From: Bacillota bacterium
Lineage (GTDB): Bacteria; Bacillota; UBA4882; UBA8346
Length of the DNA: 64,000 nucleotides
Reading direction: 5' to 3'
NCBI GenBank assembly: GCA_023401925.1
Contig: JAEXDA010000044.1
Location: 262,413-326,412, forward strand
A program made the position numbers and the translations under genes. Positions 35,939-45,582 of the stretch are shown piece after piece. Within the stretch, counting starts at the first letter, position 1, and each line of letters opens with the position of its first letter. Below the pieces are notes generated by a model, which was not told the origin of the DNA, made no database searches, and was given only the letters and a program-made list of their open reading frames with translations.

Positions 35939-36970
35939 TTACTTTTTCCAACTTCGAAGCATTTTTTCAAAGTCTCCAGTCGCAACACCGCACTCCGTAA
36001 TGATTCCCGTCACAAAACGGGCCGGAGTCATATCGAATGCAGGATTATAGACCTTAACCCCTTCAGGAGCCACCAACGTGCCGCCAAAAGATGTCACTTC
36101 ACTGGCGGCCCGTTCCTCAATGGGGATTTCTTCTCCGTTCTTTAGGTTAAGATCTATGGTTGATAAGGGAGCGGCAACGTAAAATGGAATTTTATGTTCT
36201 TTAGCCAGTACTGCAACGCCATACGTACCGATTTTATTGGCTACGTCGCCATTTGCAGTAATTCGATCCGCGCCGACAATGACGGCTTGAACCTTCCCGA
36301 GTCTCATGACGGAAGCCGCCATGTTATCGGTTATTAAAGTAACCGGTATTCCTTCCTGCATCAATTCCCACGCTGTTAACCGGGTGCCTTGGAGCAATGG
36401 CCTGGTTTCGTCGGCGTAAACCGCAATTTGTTTCCCCTGTTCGACTGCAACCCGGATTACGGCCAGGGCAGTCCCATAAGCCGAAGTTGCCAGCGCTCCG
36501 GCGTTACAATGGGTCAATACGGTCATCCCACTGATAAGCAGCGCGGCGCCGTTTTCGCCAATTTTCCGGTTGACCGCGGCATCCTCGGAGGCGATCTTTT
36601 TCGCTTCCTCCGCGAGCCGGCGGACGATTTCTTCCGGCTGAAGCCCGCTGCTGCTATCCAACACCTTTTTTTGACGATCGAGGGCCCAGAATAAATTGAC
36701 CGCCGTGGGTCGGGTGGCTGCCAATTCTTTGATAACCCGGGCGACTTGTTTCCTGAAATCTGAATTTTGGCGGACCTGAGCGGCACCTAGCACGACTCCA
36801 AAAGCAGCTGCAACCCCAATAGCCGGTGCTCCCCGTACCTGAAGGCGCCGGATAGCTTCGGCCACTGTTTCATAACGGTCTGTGGTAATATACTCGACTT
36901 TAGAAGGCAATAAGGTCTGGTCCAATATCTTTAGAAAACCGTTCTGCCATTCAAGGGTATTCCAATTCAT
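35939..36970 (-). CDS. mtnA: Methylthioribose-1-phosphate isomerase
   Basis: An aldose-ketose isomerase of about 343 residues that converts 5-methylthioribose 1-phosphate to the ribulose form in methionine salvage. Family features are VRGAPAIGVAAAFGV, the catalytic Cys in MTVLTHCNAGALATSAYGTA, and the Asp in VGADRITANGDVANKIGTYG. It shares the eIF2B fold. Start at 36970 follows AGGAG. The phosphorylase gene mtnP is 92 bases upstream on the same strand and feeds this enzyme via MTR-1-P. Dehydratase and later salvage genes are not in the window. Confidence 0.96.
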   Translation of the reverse strand: MNWNTLEWQNGFLKILDQTLLPSKVEYITTDRYETVAEAIRRLQVRGAPAIGVAAAFGVVLGAAQVRQNSDFRKQVARVIKELAATRPTAVNLFWALDRQKKVLDSSSGLQPEEIVRRLAEEAKKIASEDAAVNRKIGENGAALLISGMTVLTHCNAGALATSAYGTALAVIRVAVEQGKQIAVYADETRPLLQGTRLTAWELMQEGIPVTLITDNMAASVMRLGKVQAVIVGADRITANGDVANKIGTYGVAVLAKEHKIPFYVAAPLSTIDLNLKNGEEIPIEERAASEVTSFGGTLVAPEGVKVYNPAFDMTPARFVTGIITECGVATGDFEKMLRSWKK

Positions 36971-37062
36971 TGGATTTCTCCTAACCGGGGCTATCCCCAA
37001 AATATACGATGAGTCATTGAGTGTTTCAATTACAATTTCAAATCGCTATAGTCAAGTTGAAT

Positions 37063-37839
37063 TTATTTTTTTTGACATGCGCAATGGAATTCATGGTCGG
37101 CGGTAATGATATAATTGGTGATGACATCTCTCAATTTACCCTCATTCAAAGCCATAACCTGCTTCACTTCGCCATGATTCAACGGAGCAACGGTAATTCC
37201 GGCTGCCCAATTCGTAATGATGCTCAAGTTGGCATAACAAATCCCCAATTCCCTGGCAAGAACCGTTTCCGGAATACCGGTCATCCCAACCACGGTTCCT
37301 CCCAACATCCGAAACATTTTTATTTCCGCAGCAGTCTCATACCGTGGACCTTCAAAGCAAACATAACATCCGCCAAGTTGAACCGGGATGTTCAATTTAG
37401 CCGCCACTTTACTCAACTCTAGCCGCATGGATGGACAATAAGGCTCGGTCATGTCAATATGAGCCCTTTGGACATCCCCATCTTCATAAAAAGTTAACGG
37501 CCGTTGTTTGGTAAAATCCAACAGCTGATCAACAATCACCATGGTTCCCGGCGCCAATTCGGGTGTTAAACCGCCCACCGCCGTTGTTGCCACAATGCGC
37601 TTAACTCCAAGACTATGGAGTCCCCAAAGATTAGCCCGGAAATTGATTTGATGAGGCAACACCGAATGGTCTTGACCATGCCTGGGAAGAAACGCGACTT
37701 CAATGTCGCCGAGTTTGCCGATAAAGGGTTTAATTTCACCATAAGGGGTTGCCACTTTTACTTCCCTAACCTGTGAAAGTAAATCCGGCCGGTAAAAACC
37801 GGATCCGCCGATAATTCCGTAATCAATCTTGTCCATCAT
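37063..37839 (-). CDS. mtnP: S-methyl-5'-thioadenosine phosphorylase
   Basis: A 258-residue PNP/MTAP-family enzyme that cleaves methylthioadenosine to adenine and MTR-1-P. Visible features are GIIGGSGFY (phosphate loop), FLPRHGQDHSVLPHQINFRA, ATTAVGGL and the purine-pocket region FEGPRYETAAEIKMFRMLGG with GMTGIPE. It ends in CQKK. ATG overlaps the stop of the helicase gene by four bases. With mtnA it makes a two-step route that avoids a separate kinase for MTR. Confidence 0.95.
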   Translation of the reverse strand: MMDKIDYGIIGGSGFYRPDLLSQVREVKVATPYGEIKPFIGKLGDIEVAFLPRHGQDHSVLPHQINFRANLWGLHSLGVKRIVATTAVGGLTPELAPGTMVIVDQLLDFTKQRPLTFYEDGDVQRAHIDMTEPYCPSMRLELSKVAAKLNIPVQLGGCYVCFEGPRYETAAEIKMFRMLGGTVVGMTGIPETVLARELGICYANLSIITNWAAGITVAPLNHGEVKQVMALNEGKLRDVITNYIITADHEFHCACQKK

Positions 37840-40304
37840 TTCTTCCTCCTTAGTATGGCCAACTTTTGGCGTAATTGTTGTTCAACTTTATCCGGTAATC
37901 TGACTAAAGGCGGATAGGGTACGTTTTCCTGAGACGCGCCTGGATTTGCACCGGTTTGAACTGCGGGAATTGTAAGCGGCGCCGGTATATACGGAGCGAT
38001 TTCCAATAAATCGTGAAGAATAACCAATGCCGCTTCTTTATCGGGTATCCTGCCCTTAGGAGTCGTGTCCGGATCCAGCTGTGGATTGGGAGGCAGCGGC
38101 GACCCCACACAAGAAGGGCAACCTGCTTCACAACTGCAAGCGGATATTAACTCCAAGGCGGCCTGGAAAATCTGTTCGGCCTTATCGAACGAGCGCTGGG
38201 CAAAGCCGATGCCACCCGGATATTTATCGTAAATAAACAAAGACGGAGCGCCATTATTCATCAAATCAACCATCGATCCGATATCCCCGGTGTCACACAT
38301 CACCAAAAAAGGCAAAACTTCCGAAATCACATTGGCAATACCCAGCAGTCCTTCCACCGGCTCCCGCCCGAAGTCTTTCACTAAATGCAAAGTACTGGCC
38401 GGCGGGATGACCCAAAAAGCCTTCGTCTGCATAAGGGACGGCTCAAGACTGATCTTGCCAAAACCGATGCTATCCCGGGAACCGAACTTAATTTTCCGGA
38501 ACAAATAAGGTTTGATCATGACCTCAACATCCCCGAAACCAGTGACCGACTTACGCCAATTGCTTTCAATCTCTTTTTCGGTGGTAGTGATCTGGACTTC
38601 GGTAATAGACTGGGTATAATAATCCACTTCGATTTTTTGAACATAAGAGACTTTTTGGGGCACATTCATTTCTTTCACAAAATAAGTCTCGCCGTCATGA
38701 ATATAAATGGCTTCGGTGTAAATTTGCTGGTAGGCGCTGGCCTCGTCTAAAGTACCTATAACTTTTTGGGGTTCCGTGGTGATGTCCACAATGCTGAAAG
38801 TATTGTCGGACATGTTTCTAAGGGCCACTTCGGCGGATGGGAATCCAGCGCTCCGCCAATACCACTTACCGTTGATTTGTTTGAGTTCTCCGGCTTCAGC
38901 CAGCAATTCCATGATAGCCGGGGAATACGAACCGAATTGGTAGCAATCACCGGCCCCAAGAGGGGCCTCAAAGGCGGCGCTGCGTAAATGGCCCATTAAC
39001 AAATGGGGATTGTCCGGATCGACAACGGCTGATTCAGGGCTCTGTTCAAAAAAATAATTCGGGTGTTTCACCAGATACTGATCGATTGGATTTTGGTGCG
39101 GGATATAGATCACCAACGACTCTTCCTTTGATCGCCCCGCGCGGCCAGCTTGCTGCCAGGTTGAGGCGATGGTTCCGGGGTACCCCACCAGCAGACAGGC
39201 TTCCAACTGCCCGATATCGATGCCGAGTTCCAAGGCATTGGTGCTGGTAACTCCCAATAGTTCTCCGCTAAACAATTGGCGTTCAATCTCCCGCCGCTCT
39301 TCCGGAAGGTATCCCCCACGGTAAGCCCGGATTTTTTTGGCCAAAGTCGGACTATGTTTCTGAAGCTGGTCTTGAACATACCGGTACATCAATTCCGTAA
39401 CCACTCTGGTTTTAGTAAAAGCGATGGTGGGAATCCTCTCCCGGATTAACTCCGTCATTAAAGCCGCCGCTTCCGAATTGGCGCTTCTCCGTTCGGTTTT
39501 CGTTTGATCAAGATAGGGCGGATTCCAAAAAACAAAATATTTACTGCCCCGTGGCGCGCCGTCATGGTCAATGATGCTCATGGGAACGCCTAAAAGACTC
39601 TCGGCATGTTGCAACGGGTTATTGATAGTGGCCGAAGTACCAACAAAAATGGGATTACTGCCATAGTTGGCGCAAATACGTCGCAAGCGGCGGATTACAT
39701 TGGCCACGTTTGAGCCAAACACTCCCCGGTAGGTGTGGATTTCATCAAACACTACCAACTCAAGATGGGTAAAAAAGTTAGACCAGCCAGGATGTTTGGG
39801 TAGAATCCCTTGATGGAGCATGTCGGGATTGGTTAGGATGAAATTGCCCTGGTCCCGCAATTTTTTACGGACACTTACCGAGGTGTCCCCGTCATACGTT
39901 CCCATCACCGGTTTAAGGCCGCAAAGGCCTTCGCTTAAACGGTTCAAGGCTTTAAGTTGGTCCTGAGCCAGCGCTTTGGTGGGATAGAGAAAAAGGGCCC
40001 GCGCCTGCCCGTCGCGGATATAATTTTCCAAAGCCGGAATCAGATAACAAAGGGATTTACCACTTGCCGTTCCAGTAACAATGACCGTATGATGTCCCTG
40101 CCGGACTTCGTTGATAGCTGAGGCCTGGTGGGAATATAATTCATTGATTCCGCGGACCGCAAGCAATTGCCTCACTTCCGGCGATAACGGCGGGGATACC
40201 TCACCATATTCCGCCTCTTTACTGGGAACGTGGTGAATAAAAGCAACCTGTTCTTGATAATAGTCGCTGGAAGTTAATTCTTTCAAAAAACGCTGTGCGT
40301 CCAT
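37836..40304 (-). CDS. mrfA: DEAD/DEAH helicase with DUF1998, MrfA/YprA-type
   Basis: An 822-residue superfamily 2 helicase. The Walker A is VTGTASGKSL, the DEAH-type box is VVFDEIHTYRG, and motif VI QQAGRAGRS is intact. The C-terminal DUF1998 region has the zinc-binding cysteines in CSCEAGCPSCVGSP. In Bacillus subtilis the homologue MrfA acts with exonuclease MrfB in mitomycin-damage excision repair. No mrfB neighbour is seen here. It is first in a tight operon with mtnP and mtnA, which has no obvious functional logic. Confidence 0.9.
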   Translation of the reverse strand: MDAQRFLKELTSSDYYQEQVAFIHHVPSKEAEYGEVSPPLSPEVRQLLAVRGINELYSHQASAINEVRQGHHTVIVTGTASGKSLCYLIPALENYIRDGQARALFLYPTKALAQDQLKALNRLSEGLCGLKPVMGTYDGDTSVSVRKKLRDQGNFILTNPDMLHQGILPKHPGWSNFFTHLELVVFDEIHTYRGVFGSNVANVIRRLRRICANYGSNPIFVGTSATINNPLQHAESLLGVPMSIIDHDGAPRGSKYFVFWNPPYLDQTKTERRSANSEAAALMTELIRERIPTIAFTKTRVVTELMYRYVQDQLQKHSPTLAKKIRAYRGGYLPEERREIERQLFSGELLGVTSTNALELGIDIGQLEACLLVGYPGTIASTWQQAGRAGRSKEESLVIYIPHQNPIDQYLVKHPNYFFEQSPESAVVDPDNPHLLMGHLRSAAFEAPLGAGDCYQFGSYSPAIMELLAEAGELKQINGKWYWRSAGFPSAEVALRNMSDNTFSIVDITTEPQKVIGTLDEASAYQQIYTEAIYIHDGETYFVKEMNVPQKVSYVQKIEVDYYTQSITEVQITTTEKEIESNWRKSVTGFGDVEVMIKPYLFRKIKFGSRDSIGFGKISLEPSLMQTKAFWVIPPASTLHLVKDFGREPVEGLLGIANVISEVLPFLVMCDTGDIGSMVDLMNNGAPSLFIYDKYPGGIGFAQRSFDKAEQIFQAALELISACSCEAGCPSCVGSPLPPNPQLDPDTTPKGRIPDKEAALVILHDLLEIAPYIPAPLTIPAVQTGANPGASQENVPYPPLVRLPDKVEQQLRQKLAILRRKK

Positions 40305-40512
40305 TTTCTCCCTCGTTCCAAATGTGTAATAATCTTTCGACGGACTGGCGGGAGTTCCTGCAAAAAATGGTTCTCGGTTTCAAAACTAAAAATTCAAAAA
40401 AAGACCGGTTGTCGGTCAAACCGGGAGCGATTTTTATCAGTTGTTTAACAATCGTTAACTTTACTTTCGTTTTGAAAAAGTTTAAAATTTATTGCAAATA
40501 TGGATATATTAT

Positions 40513-40543
40513 AATGCCTTCTTGATAATGTCGGGAAGGCATT
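40513..40543 (+). terminator. Hairpin with T-run just before the kinase gene
   Basis: AATGCCTTC and GAAGGCATT arms around 13 bases, followed by TTTTTT. The left arm overlaps a TATAAT sequence (40510-40515). It could be an attenuator or stop upstream transcription. It also argues against the ATG at 40548 as the kinase start. Confidence 0.65.
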
Positions 40544-40577
40544 TTTTATGTTTGGAAAGGATGAAAAGGATTATCTT

Positions 40578-41075
40578 ATGGGCAATCGGATATTAATGCT
40601 TTTCGGCAAAACCGGGGCCGGAAAGAATTATCTGGCCCGGTTTTTTGAAAAAGAATTCGGCTATTATTGGTATGACGCGGATATGGATCTGACTCCGGAG
40701 ATGGTTCAAGCCGTCAAAAGTAACCAAACGTTCACAGCGGAAATGCGGGCCCGCTATTTCGACATCGTGAAGCTAAAAATAAGAGCGCTCCTCCCGACTG
40801 AAAAAAAGATTGTCATTACCCAGGGACTATTTAAAAACATCAACCGCCACGATTTAAGAAAAGAATTCCCAATGATGCGCTGGGTTTGGGTGGATGCCCA
40901 ACCAAGGGTTATCGAAAAAAGAATTCTTAAACGAAACAATATGGTAAAGCCGGAATATGCCCGCAAGATCAACGCCTATTTCGAAGAGCCGGACTTTCAA
41001 TGCGATAAAATCTTCAATAACCATGGGGAAACCGAAACCCTGACCCAAGTCCGGCGGATCGAAAGAAATTTCTAA
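40578..41075 (+). CDS. P-loop kinase-like protein (gluconokinase/dephospho-CoA-kinase-like)
   Basis: A 165-residue P-loop protein. Walker A is MLFGKTGAGKNYLAR at the N-terminus, and later come KIVITQGLFKN and WVWVDAQPRVIEKRIL, which fit the LID region of small-molecule kinases of the shikimate/gluconate kinase class. The substrate is unknown. ATG 40578 follows AAAGGA; an earlier ATG at 40548 lies inside the hairpin's tail. It opens the plus-strand cluster containing the aminotransferase, P1 peptidase and coaBC. Confidence 0.75.
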   Translation: MGNRILMLFGKTGAGKNYLARFFEKEFGYYWYDADMDLTPEMVQAVKSNQTFTAEMRARYFDIVKLKIRALLPTEKKIVITQGLFKNINRHDLRKEFPMMRWVWVDAQPRVIEKRILKRNNMVKPEYARKINAYFEEPDFQCDKIFNNHGETETLTQVRRIERNF

Positions 41076-41140
41076 TTGGTTGCAAACGAAGTTCCGATAA
41101 CCTAAAATAAAGCAGGGAAACGTGAAAAGGTTGTGATACG

Positions 41141-42289
41141 ATGCAATTCAATGATTTCAAACTGGAACGTTATTTTGCCAAATATGAATTTAATGTGCAG
41201 TATCTGTTAAGCCCTTCGGATTGTGAGAGTCTAACGATTCCAGAATTACTGGAATATGCCGATGATGGCGGGAAGAAAATGTGGTCCGGTCTGAAGCTGG
41301 GTTACACCGAATCCAAGGGGCATCCGGAGCTTAGAGAGACCATTGCCGGACTATACCAAAAAATTTCAGCGGAAGATCTCCTGGTGATCACCCCCGAGGA
41401 GGGCATCTTGATTGCTTTGAACGCCATCTTGCAACCGGGTGATGGCGTGATTTCCATTTGCCCAGCCTATCAATCGCTACTGGAGATACCGCGCGCTTTG
41501 GGCTGTAAAGTAACGCCCTGGCCACTGGAAGCTGAGAACGATGGCAATTGGGCCTTGGATTTGAATAAGCTGGAAAACGGCATTGACCACCGGACAAAAT
41601 TATTAATCGTAAACTTTCCCCATAATCCCAGTGGTTTTTTGCCCTCACGGGAACTTTTCGGAGAAATGATTGATCTGGCAAGACGAAATAACCTCTATAT
41701 ATTATCCGATGAAATGTATTGGTTATCAGAACACCATCCAGCCGACCGTTTGCCGGCGGTGGCCGATGTTTATGAAAAAGGCGTCTCTTTATTCGGCCTT
41801 TCCAAAACTTTCGGCCTCCCGGGACTGCGTATCGGCTGGCTGGCTACAGGAGACAGTGCCCTAATGGCTCGCTGTGCCAGTTTAAAGGATTATACCACCA
41901 TTTGCGGCAGCGCTCCCAGCGAAGCTCTGGCCCTCATCGCTTTGAAGGCTAAAGAACAGTTAATCGCCAGAAGTTCCAAAATTATTCAAAAGAACCTGGC
42001 CCTTGCCGGAGAATTCTTTGAAAAATACCCAGAAACCTTCCGCTGGCTTCCTCCCAAGGCTGGTTCGACCGCCTTCCCGGCTTTGATTACCGGAAGCCCG
42101 GTAGAAACCTTTTGCGAAGATGTGGTCATCAAAAAGAACTTAATGATCCTCCCGGGTAGCGTATTTGAATACGGACAGGACCTCGGCCTAAACACGGAAA
42201 CTTGTCCGCGAAACCATTTCCGGGTCGGGCTGGGGCGAAGTAATTTCCCCGCAGCCCTGGAAAAGCTCGATGAATATTTGGCGCGTTGA
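41141..42289 (+). CDS. PLP-dependent aminotransferase, class I/II
   Basis: A 382-residue fold-type I aminotransferase. The PLP lysine motif is LFGLSKTFGLPGLRIGWLA, the Asn-Pro motif NFPHNPSGFLPSR and the Asp/Tyr motif ILSDEMYWLS. The N-terminus (SGLKLGYTESKGHPELRETI) resembles aspartate/kynurenine-type aminotransferases. Substrate cannot be told from sequence. It lies 66 bases after the kinase gene and shortly before the P1 peptidase. Confidence 0.9.
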   Translation: MQFNDFKLERYFAKYEFNVQYLLSPSDCESLTIPELLEYADDGGKKMWSGLKLGYTESKGHPELRETIAGLYQKISAEDLLVITPEEGILIALNAILQPGDGVISICPAYQSLLEIPRALGCKVTPWPLEAENDGNWALDLNKLENGIDHRTKLLIVNFPHNPSGFLPSRELFGEMIDLARRNNLYILSDEMYWLSEHHPADRLPAVADVYEKGVSLFGLSKTFGLPGLRIGWLATGDSALMARCASLKDYTTICGSAPSEALALIALKAKEQLIARSSKIIQKNLALAGEFFEKYPETFRWLPPKAGSTAFPALITGSPVETFCEDVVIKKNLMILPGSVFEYGQDLGLNTETCPRNHFRVGLGRSNFPAALEKLDEYLAR

Positions 42290-42313
42290 GGGTTACAAAT
42301 CAATTCGGTAACA

Positions 42314-43303
42314 ATGAAAGGATTTCCCATATTGACTCACAAAGACAATGAATTGCTCCGTAGAGTCGGAGTAAAAGTCGGACACTATACAAACCCTAAA
42401 GAATTGACCGGGGTTACCGCTTTTATCGCCGAAGACGGCGCCGAAATCGGCATCGATATCAGAGGATCAGGTACCGGAACCCTCAATACCCCCGCTTATG
42501 ATCCCAAATCAGCCGGTAAAATCGTACACGCCGTGGTATTAACCGGAGGAAGCATTTATGGCCTGGAATCAGCCTTCGGAGTATTGGAATACTTGGAAAG
42601 TCAGGGCATTGGCAACCGCCGCAGCGGCCAACTGGTCCCTGGAATAACCGGCGCGGTGATTAATGATTTAAAGGAAAGCCGGAATAACAGGCCAACCAAA
42701 GAAAACGGTTTCCAGGCCGCGGCCAATTGCTCTTATGATAACGGAATACAAGGAAATATCGGCGTCGGTAACGGAGCGACCACCGGCAAATGGTTGAAGG
42801 GGAAAAAAAGCAAAGGCGGTTTCGGCATAGCCTCTCAAATATTGGCCAAAGATATTGTTGTAGCAGCTTTTGTGGTGACCAATACGCTCGGCGATGTAAT
42901 CAGTCCTGATAGTGTCGATAACCGACGAAAACTTTACGATGTCCACAATATGAATGAATTTAAGGCCTTATCGGGATTGATGAATCTTTCGCCCCAAAAC
43001 ACCACCCTGGGCCTTATTGCGACCAACGTAAAACTGCATAAAACCCAACTGATGAAAGTTGCGGAGCTCGCCCATGACGGCATGGCCCGGGCGATTTATC
43101 CCGTACATACCAGTTTAGACGGTGACGTGGTTTTCGCCCTCTCCTCTCTATCGGGAGAAAGAATCGAACCGCCAGTTCCAGTGACTACACTAGTGGATTT
43201 GATTGGTGTAGCCGCCGCTGATGCTTTGGAAAAAGCGATTCACAATAGCGTAACTCAACCACTGCCGGCTAAAGACACGCAGGGTTTGAATCGCCATAGT
43301 TGA
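42314..43303 (+). CDS. P1-family peptidase (DmpA/aminopeptidase-esterase type)
   Basis: A 329-residue N-terminal-nucleophile hydrolase. Family features are GITGAVINDL, GNIGVGNGATTGKW and the autocleavage site in SPQNTTLGLIATN, where Asn229-Thr230 should be cut to expose Thr. HDGMARAIYPVHTSLDGD completes the signature. Such enzymes cleave small peptides or amides after self-processing. A TTG at 42335 with AAAGGA nine bases upstream is an alternative start, since the ATG at 42314 has no clear site. Confidence 0.92.
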   Translation: MKGFPILTHKDNELLRRVGVKVGHYTNPKELTGVTAFIAEDGAEIGIDIRGSGTGTLNTPAYDPKSAGKIVHAVVLTGGSIYGLESAFGVLEYLESQGIGNRRSGQLVPGITGAVINDLKESRNNRPTKENGFQAAANCSYDNGIQGNIGVGNGATTGKWLKGKKSKGGFGIASQILAKDIVVAAFVVTNTLGDVISPDSVDNRRKLYDVHNMNEFKALSGLMNLSPQNTTLGLIATNVKLHKTQLMKVAELAHDGMARAIYPVHTSLDGDVVFALSSLSGERIEPPVPVTTLVDLIGVAAADALEKAIHNSVTQPLPAKDTQGLNRHS

Positions 43304-43349
43304 GACAATGATTCCTTATAAAAAATGTTGACAGAAAGAACGTGATCCG

Positions 43350-44555
43350 ATGTTGCAAAATAAAAACATCGTCCTTGGAATTAGCGGCGGCATTGCCGCC
43401 TATAAGGCCTGTGACATTGTGAGCAATCTCGTAAAAAAAGGCGCCCATGTCGATTGCATCATGACCCGAAACTCCGCTGAATTTATCACTCCCCTGAGCC
43501 TTCAAAGCATCAGCCAGAATAAAGTGATCATGGATATGTTTGAAAAGACCGCCAACTGGGAAATCGAACATATTTCTCTGGCCAAAAAGGCCGATCTTTT
43601 GGTCATCGCGCCTGCAACCGCCAATATTATCGGAAAACTGGCCGCCGGAATCGCCGACGACATGCTTTCCACCACGGTAATGGCAACGAAAGCCCCGGTT
43701 TTGATAGCACCCGCCATGAATACCAATATGTATAACCATCCAATCGTCCAAGCCAATATGAACAGTTTAAAAAGCCTGGGATTCCGATTTATCCCCCCGG
43801 CATCCGGGAGACTCGCCTGTGGGGATGTTGGCGAGGGGAAATTAGCCTCTGTGGAAACCATCGTGGCGGAGATTGAAAAATCGCTGACAAAACCTCAGGA
43901 TTTTTCGGGGAAAAAAATCTTAATCACAGCGGGTCCCACCCGGGAAGCCATTGATCCGGTCCGTTTCATATCCAATCATTCTTCCGGCAAAATGGGATAC
44001 GCCCTTACGGAAGCGGCGGTATTCCGGGGCGCGGATGTGACTTTAATATCCGGTCCGGTAGCGCTCCCCAAACCCTTTGGACTCGATTCCTTTATCGCTG
44101 TGGAATCCGCCGCCGAAATGTACCGGGCCGTCATGGAAAATTACCATAAAATGGATATTATCATCATGGCCGCCGCAGTGGGCGACTTCACCCCGAAACA
44201 AAAATCCTCCCAAAAAATCAAAAAAGGAGATGGATCCCTTACGTTGGAGTTGGAAAAAGCCACCGATATTCTGGCGGAACTCGGAAAAGTGAAAGGAACC
44301 CGTTTTCTGGTAGGTTTCGCGGCTGAAACTCAAAAAGTTCAGGAATATGCCGGGGCAAAGCTAATCCAAAAAAACCTGGATTTCATCGTGGCCAACGATT
44401 TGACCCAGGAAGGCGCGGGGTTCGGCACTGAAACCAATATTGTCAAAATCCTTGATGCTTCCGGAAAGGCCGAGGAATTTCCGTTAATGAGCAAATTGGA
44501 ACTTAGCCATATCATTCTGGATCGGATTCAAATAAAATCGAAAGGGGCAATCTGA
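43350..44555 (+). CDS. coaBC: Bifunctional phosphopantothenoylcysteine decarboxylase / phosphopantothenate--cysteine ligase
   Basis: A 401-residue fusion for coenzyme A synthesis. The N-terminal flavoprotein decarboxylase (about 1-180) has ISGGIAAYKACDIVSN, the PAMNTNMYNHP motif and SGRLACGDVGEGKLA with the catalytic Cys. The C-terminal ligase (about 190-400) has ITAGPTREAIDPVRFISNHS and VGFAAETQ, then the lysine in LDFIVANDL region. All parts appear intact. The next gene starts at the base after its stop. Confidence 0.97.
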   Translation: MLQNKNIVLGISGGIAAYKACDIVSNLVKKGAHVDCIMTRNSAEFITPLSLQSISQNKVIMDMFEKTANWEIEHISLAKKADLLVIAPATANIIGKLAAGIADDMLSTTVMATKAPVLIAPAMNTNMYNHPIVQANMNSLKSLGFRFIPPASGRLACGDVGEGKLASVETIVAEIEKSLTKPQDFSGKKILITAGPTREAIDPVRFISNHSSGKMGYALTEAAVFRGADVTLISGPVALPKPFGLDSFIAVESAAEMYRAVMENYHKMDIIIMAAAVGDFTPKQKSSQKIKKGDGSLTLELEKATDILAELGKVKGTRFLVGFAAETQKVQEYAGAKLIQKNLDFIVANDLTQEGAGFGTETNIVKILDASGKAEEFPLMSKLELSHIILDRIQIKSKGAI

Positions 44556-45120
44556 ATGTTCAACGATAACCGCAGCAGAAAATTAGTGATCACCTCCCAT
44601 TGTCTGTTAAATCAAAACTCCATTTCCGACGGAACCGCCGACCTGCCAAGCCAATTCAGCGGGATTATCCAGTTGTTGATGGCCCAAAAGATCGGCATCA
44701 TTCAGCTGCCTTGCCCCGAATTATTATGTCTGGGTTTGGACCGCCAGGATAAAGAAGGCTCCAACCAGGAATTGCTTCAGGAAAACAGCCGGATCCGAAA
44801 TTTACTGCAGCAAGTAAAATACCAGAAGTTCTTGCAAACCAAAGTCGAGGAACTGGCCTATCAAATCGAACAATACCCTGCACTATGATTTTGAAATATT
44901 CGGAATCATTGGAGTTAACCGCTCTCCCAGTTGCGGCATAGAGACCACTTCCCTCGATGGAGCGGAACAGCCGGGTAAGGGAGTTTTCATGGAAATCATC
45001 GCCGGGGAATTAGAGCGCAGAAAGCTATCTTTACCGATGTTGGGGATCAGAACCAGTGAGAGAGACGCATCGGAAGAAAAAGTAAGAAACTTATTGAAAT
45101 ATCAAAATGAACAAGACTAA
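44556..45120 (+). pseudogene. TudS-like desulfidase (DUF523-related), single-base frameshift
   Basis: The first 110 codons read SHCLLNQNSISDGTADLPS and IGIIQLPCPELLCLGLDR, then stop at 44886. One extra C in the CCC at 44876-44878 explains this: without it the frame continues LHYDFEIFGIIGVNRSPSCG to a stop at 45118. Together the parts give the complete CxxxxxN/PCPE/GVNRSPSCG pattern of CD3072-type TudS-related desulfidases, about 187 residues. It may be a recent mutation, a sequencing error or, less likely, recoding. It abuts coaBC. Confidence 0.85.
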
Positions 45121-45128
45121 GCTCATTT

Positions 45129-45284
45129 TCAGAAGAACCCCAATCCATTATTCTCGTTTGAGTCCAGGTATTTCAAGATCCGTTTTGCTAAATCTACACC
45201 AATATCAGTATGTCTTGGTATTAGCCATTTTAAAAATTTCTATATCGCCTTCACTTCGATTTTTTTAATAGTATAAAACTTCAT
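45129..45284 (-). pseudogene. Possible HicA-type toxin remnant
   Basis: The reading frame MKFYTIKKIEVKAI is broken by TAG (45240-45242) and continues KFLKWLIPRHTDIGVDLAKR. The IPRH..I...LA..ILK pattern is typical of the C-terminus of HicA/YcfA mRNA interferases. The middle strand and catalytic His region are missing. Evidence is modest. Confidence 0.35.
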
Positions 45285-45362
45285 TTCCCCTGGGATGCAT
45301 ATGAATAAAATACTGGTAAGGAATTACCACCATTCCATTTTGATTACCGATTTGAACAGCCC

Positions 45363-45482
45363 ACTACTCTGACCGAATACGATGAGACGTTGGTTCGACG
45401 ACTTATCGAAAAAGTCACCATCTATGCGGGCAAATTCACTGTGGAATTCAAATCCGGCTTGACGGTGGGTGTTGAAGAATAA
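45363..45482 (+). pseudogene. C-terminal fragment of a large serine recombinase
   Basis: The frame LTEYDETLVRRLIEKVTIYA then KFTVEFKSGLTVGVEE-stop matches the very C-terminus of resolvase-type serine recombinases (LWR.LVEKVTVY..KFTVEFKSG). Nothing of the catalytic domain remains. It marks a former integrative element next to the frameshifted TudS gene. Confidence 0.7.
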
Positions 45483-45496
45483 GCTTGAAAACACCG

Positions 45497-45529
45497 AGGC
45501 ACTCTACGCATATTTGACATAGAGTGCCT
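45497..45529 (+). terminator. Terminator after the recombinase fragment
   Basis: Perfect 10-bp arms AGGCACTCTA/TAGAGTGCCT around 13 bases followed by GTTTCGTTT. Its arms may serve either strand, for example the end of the QueD-like gene at 45583. Confidence 0.75.
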
Positions 45530-45582
45530 GTTTCGTTTCAGTTTAAGTTCGCAAAAATTGAAGTTTGAAAGATCAAATTAGA

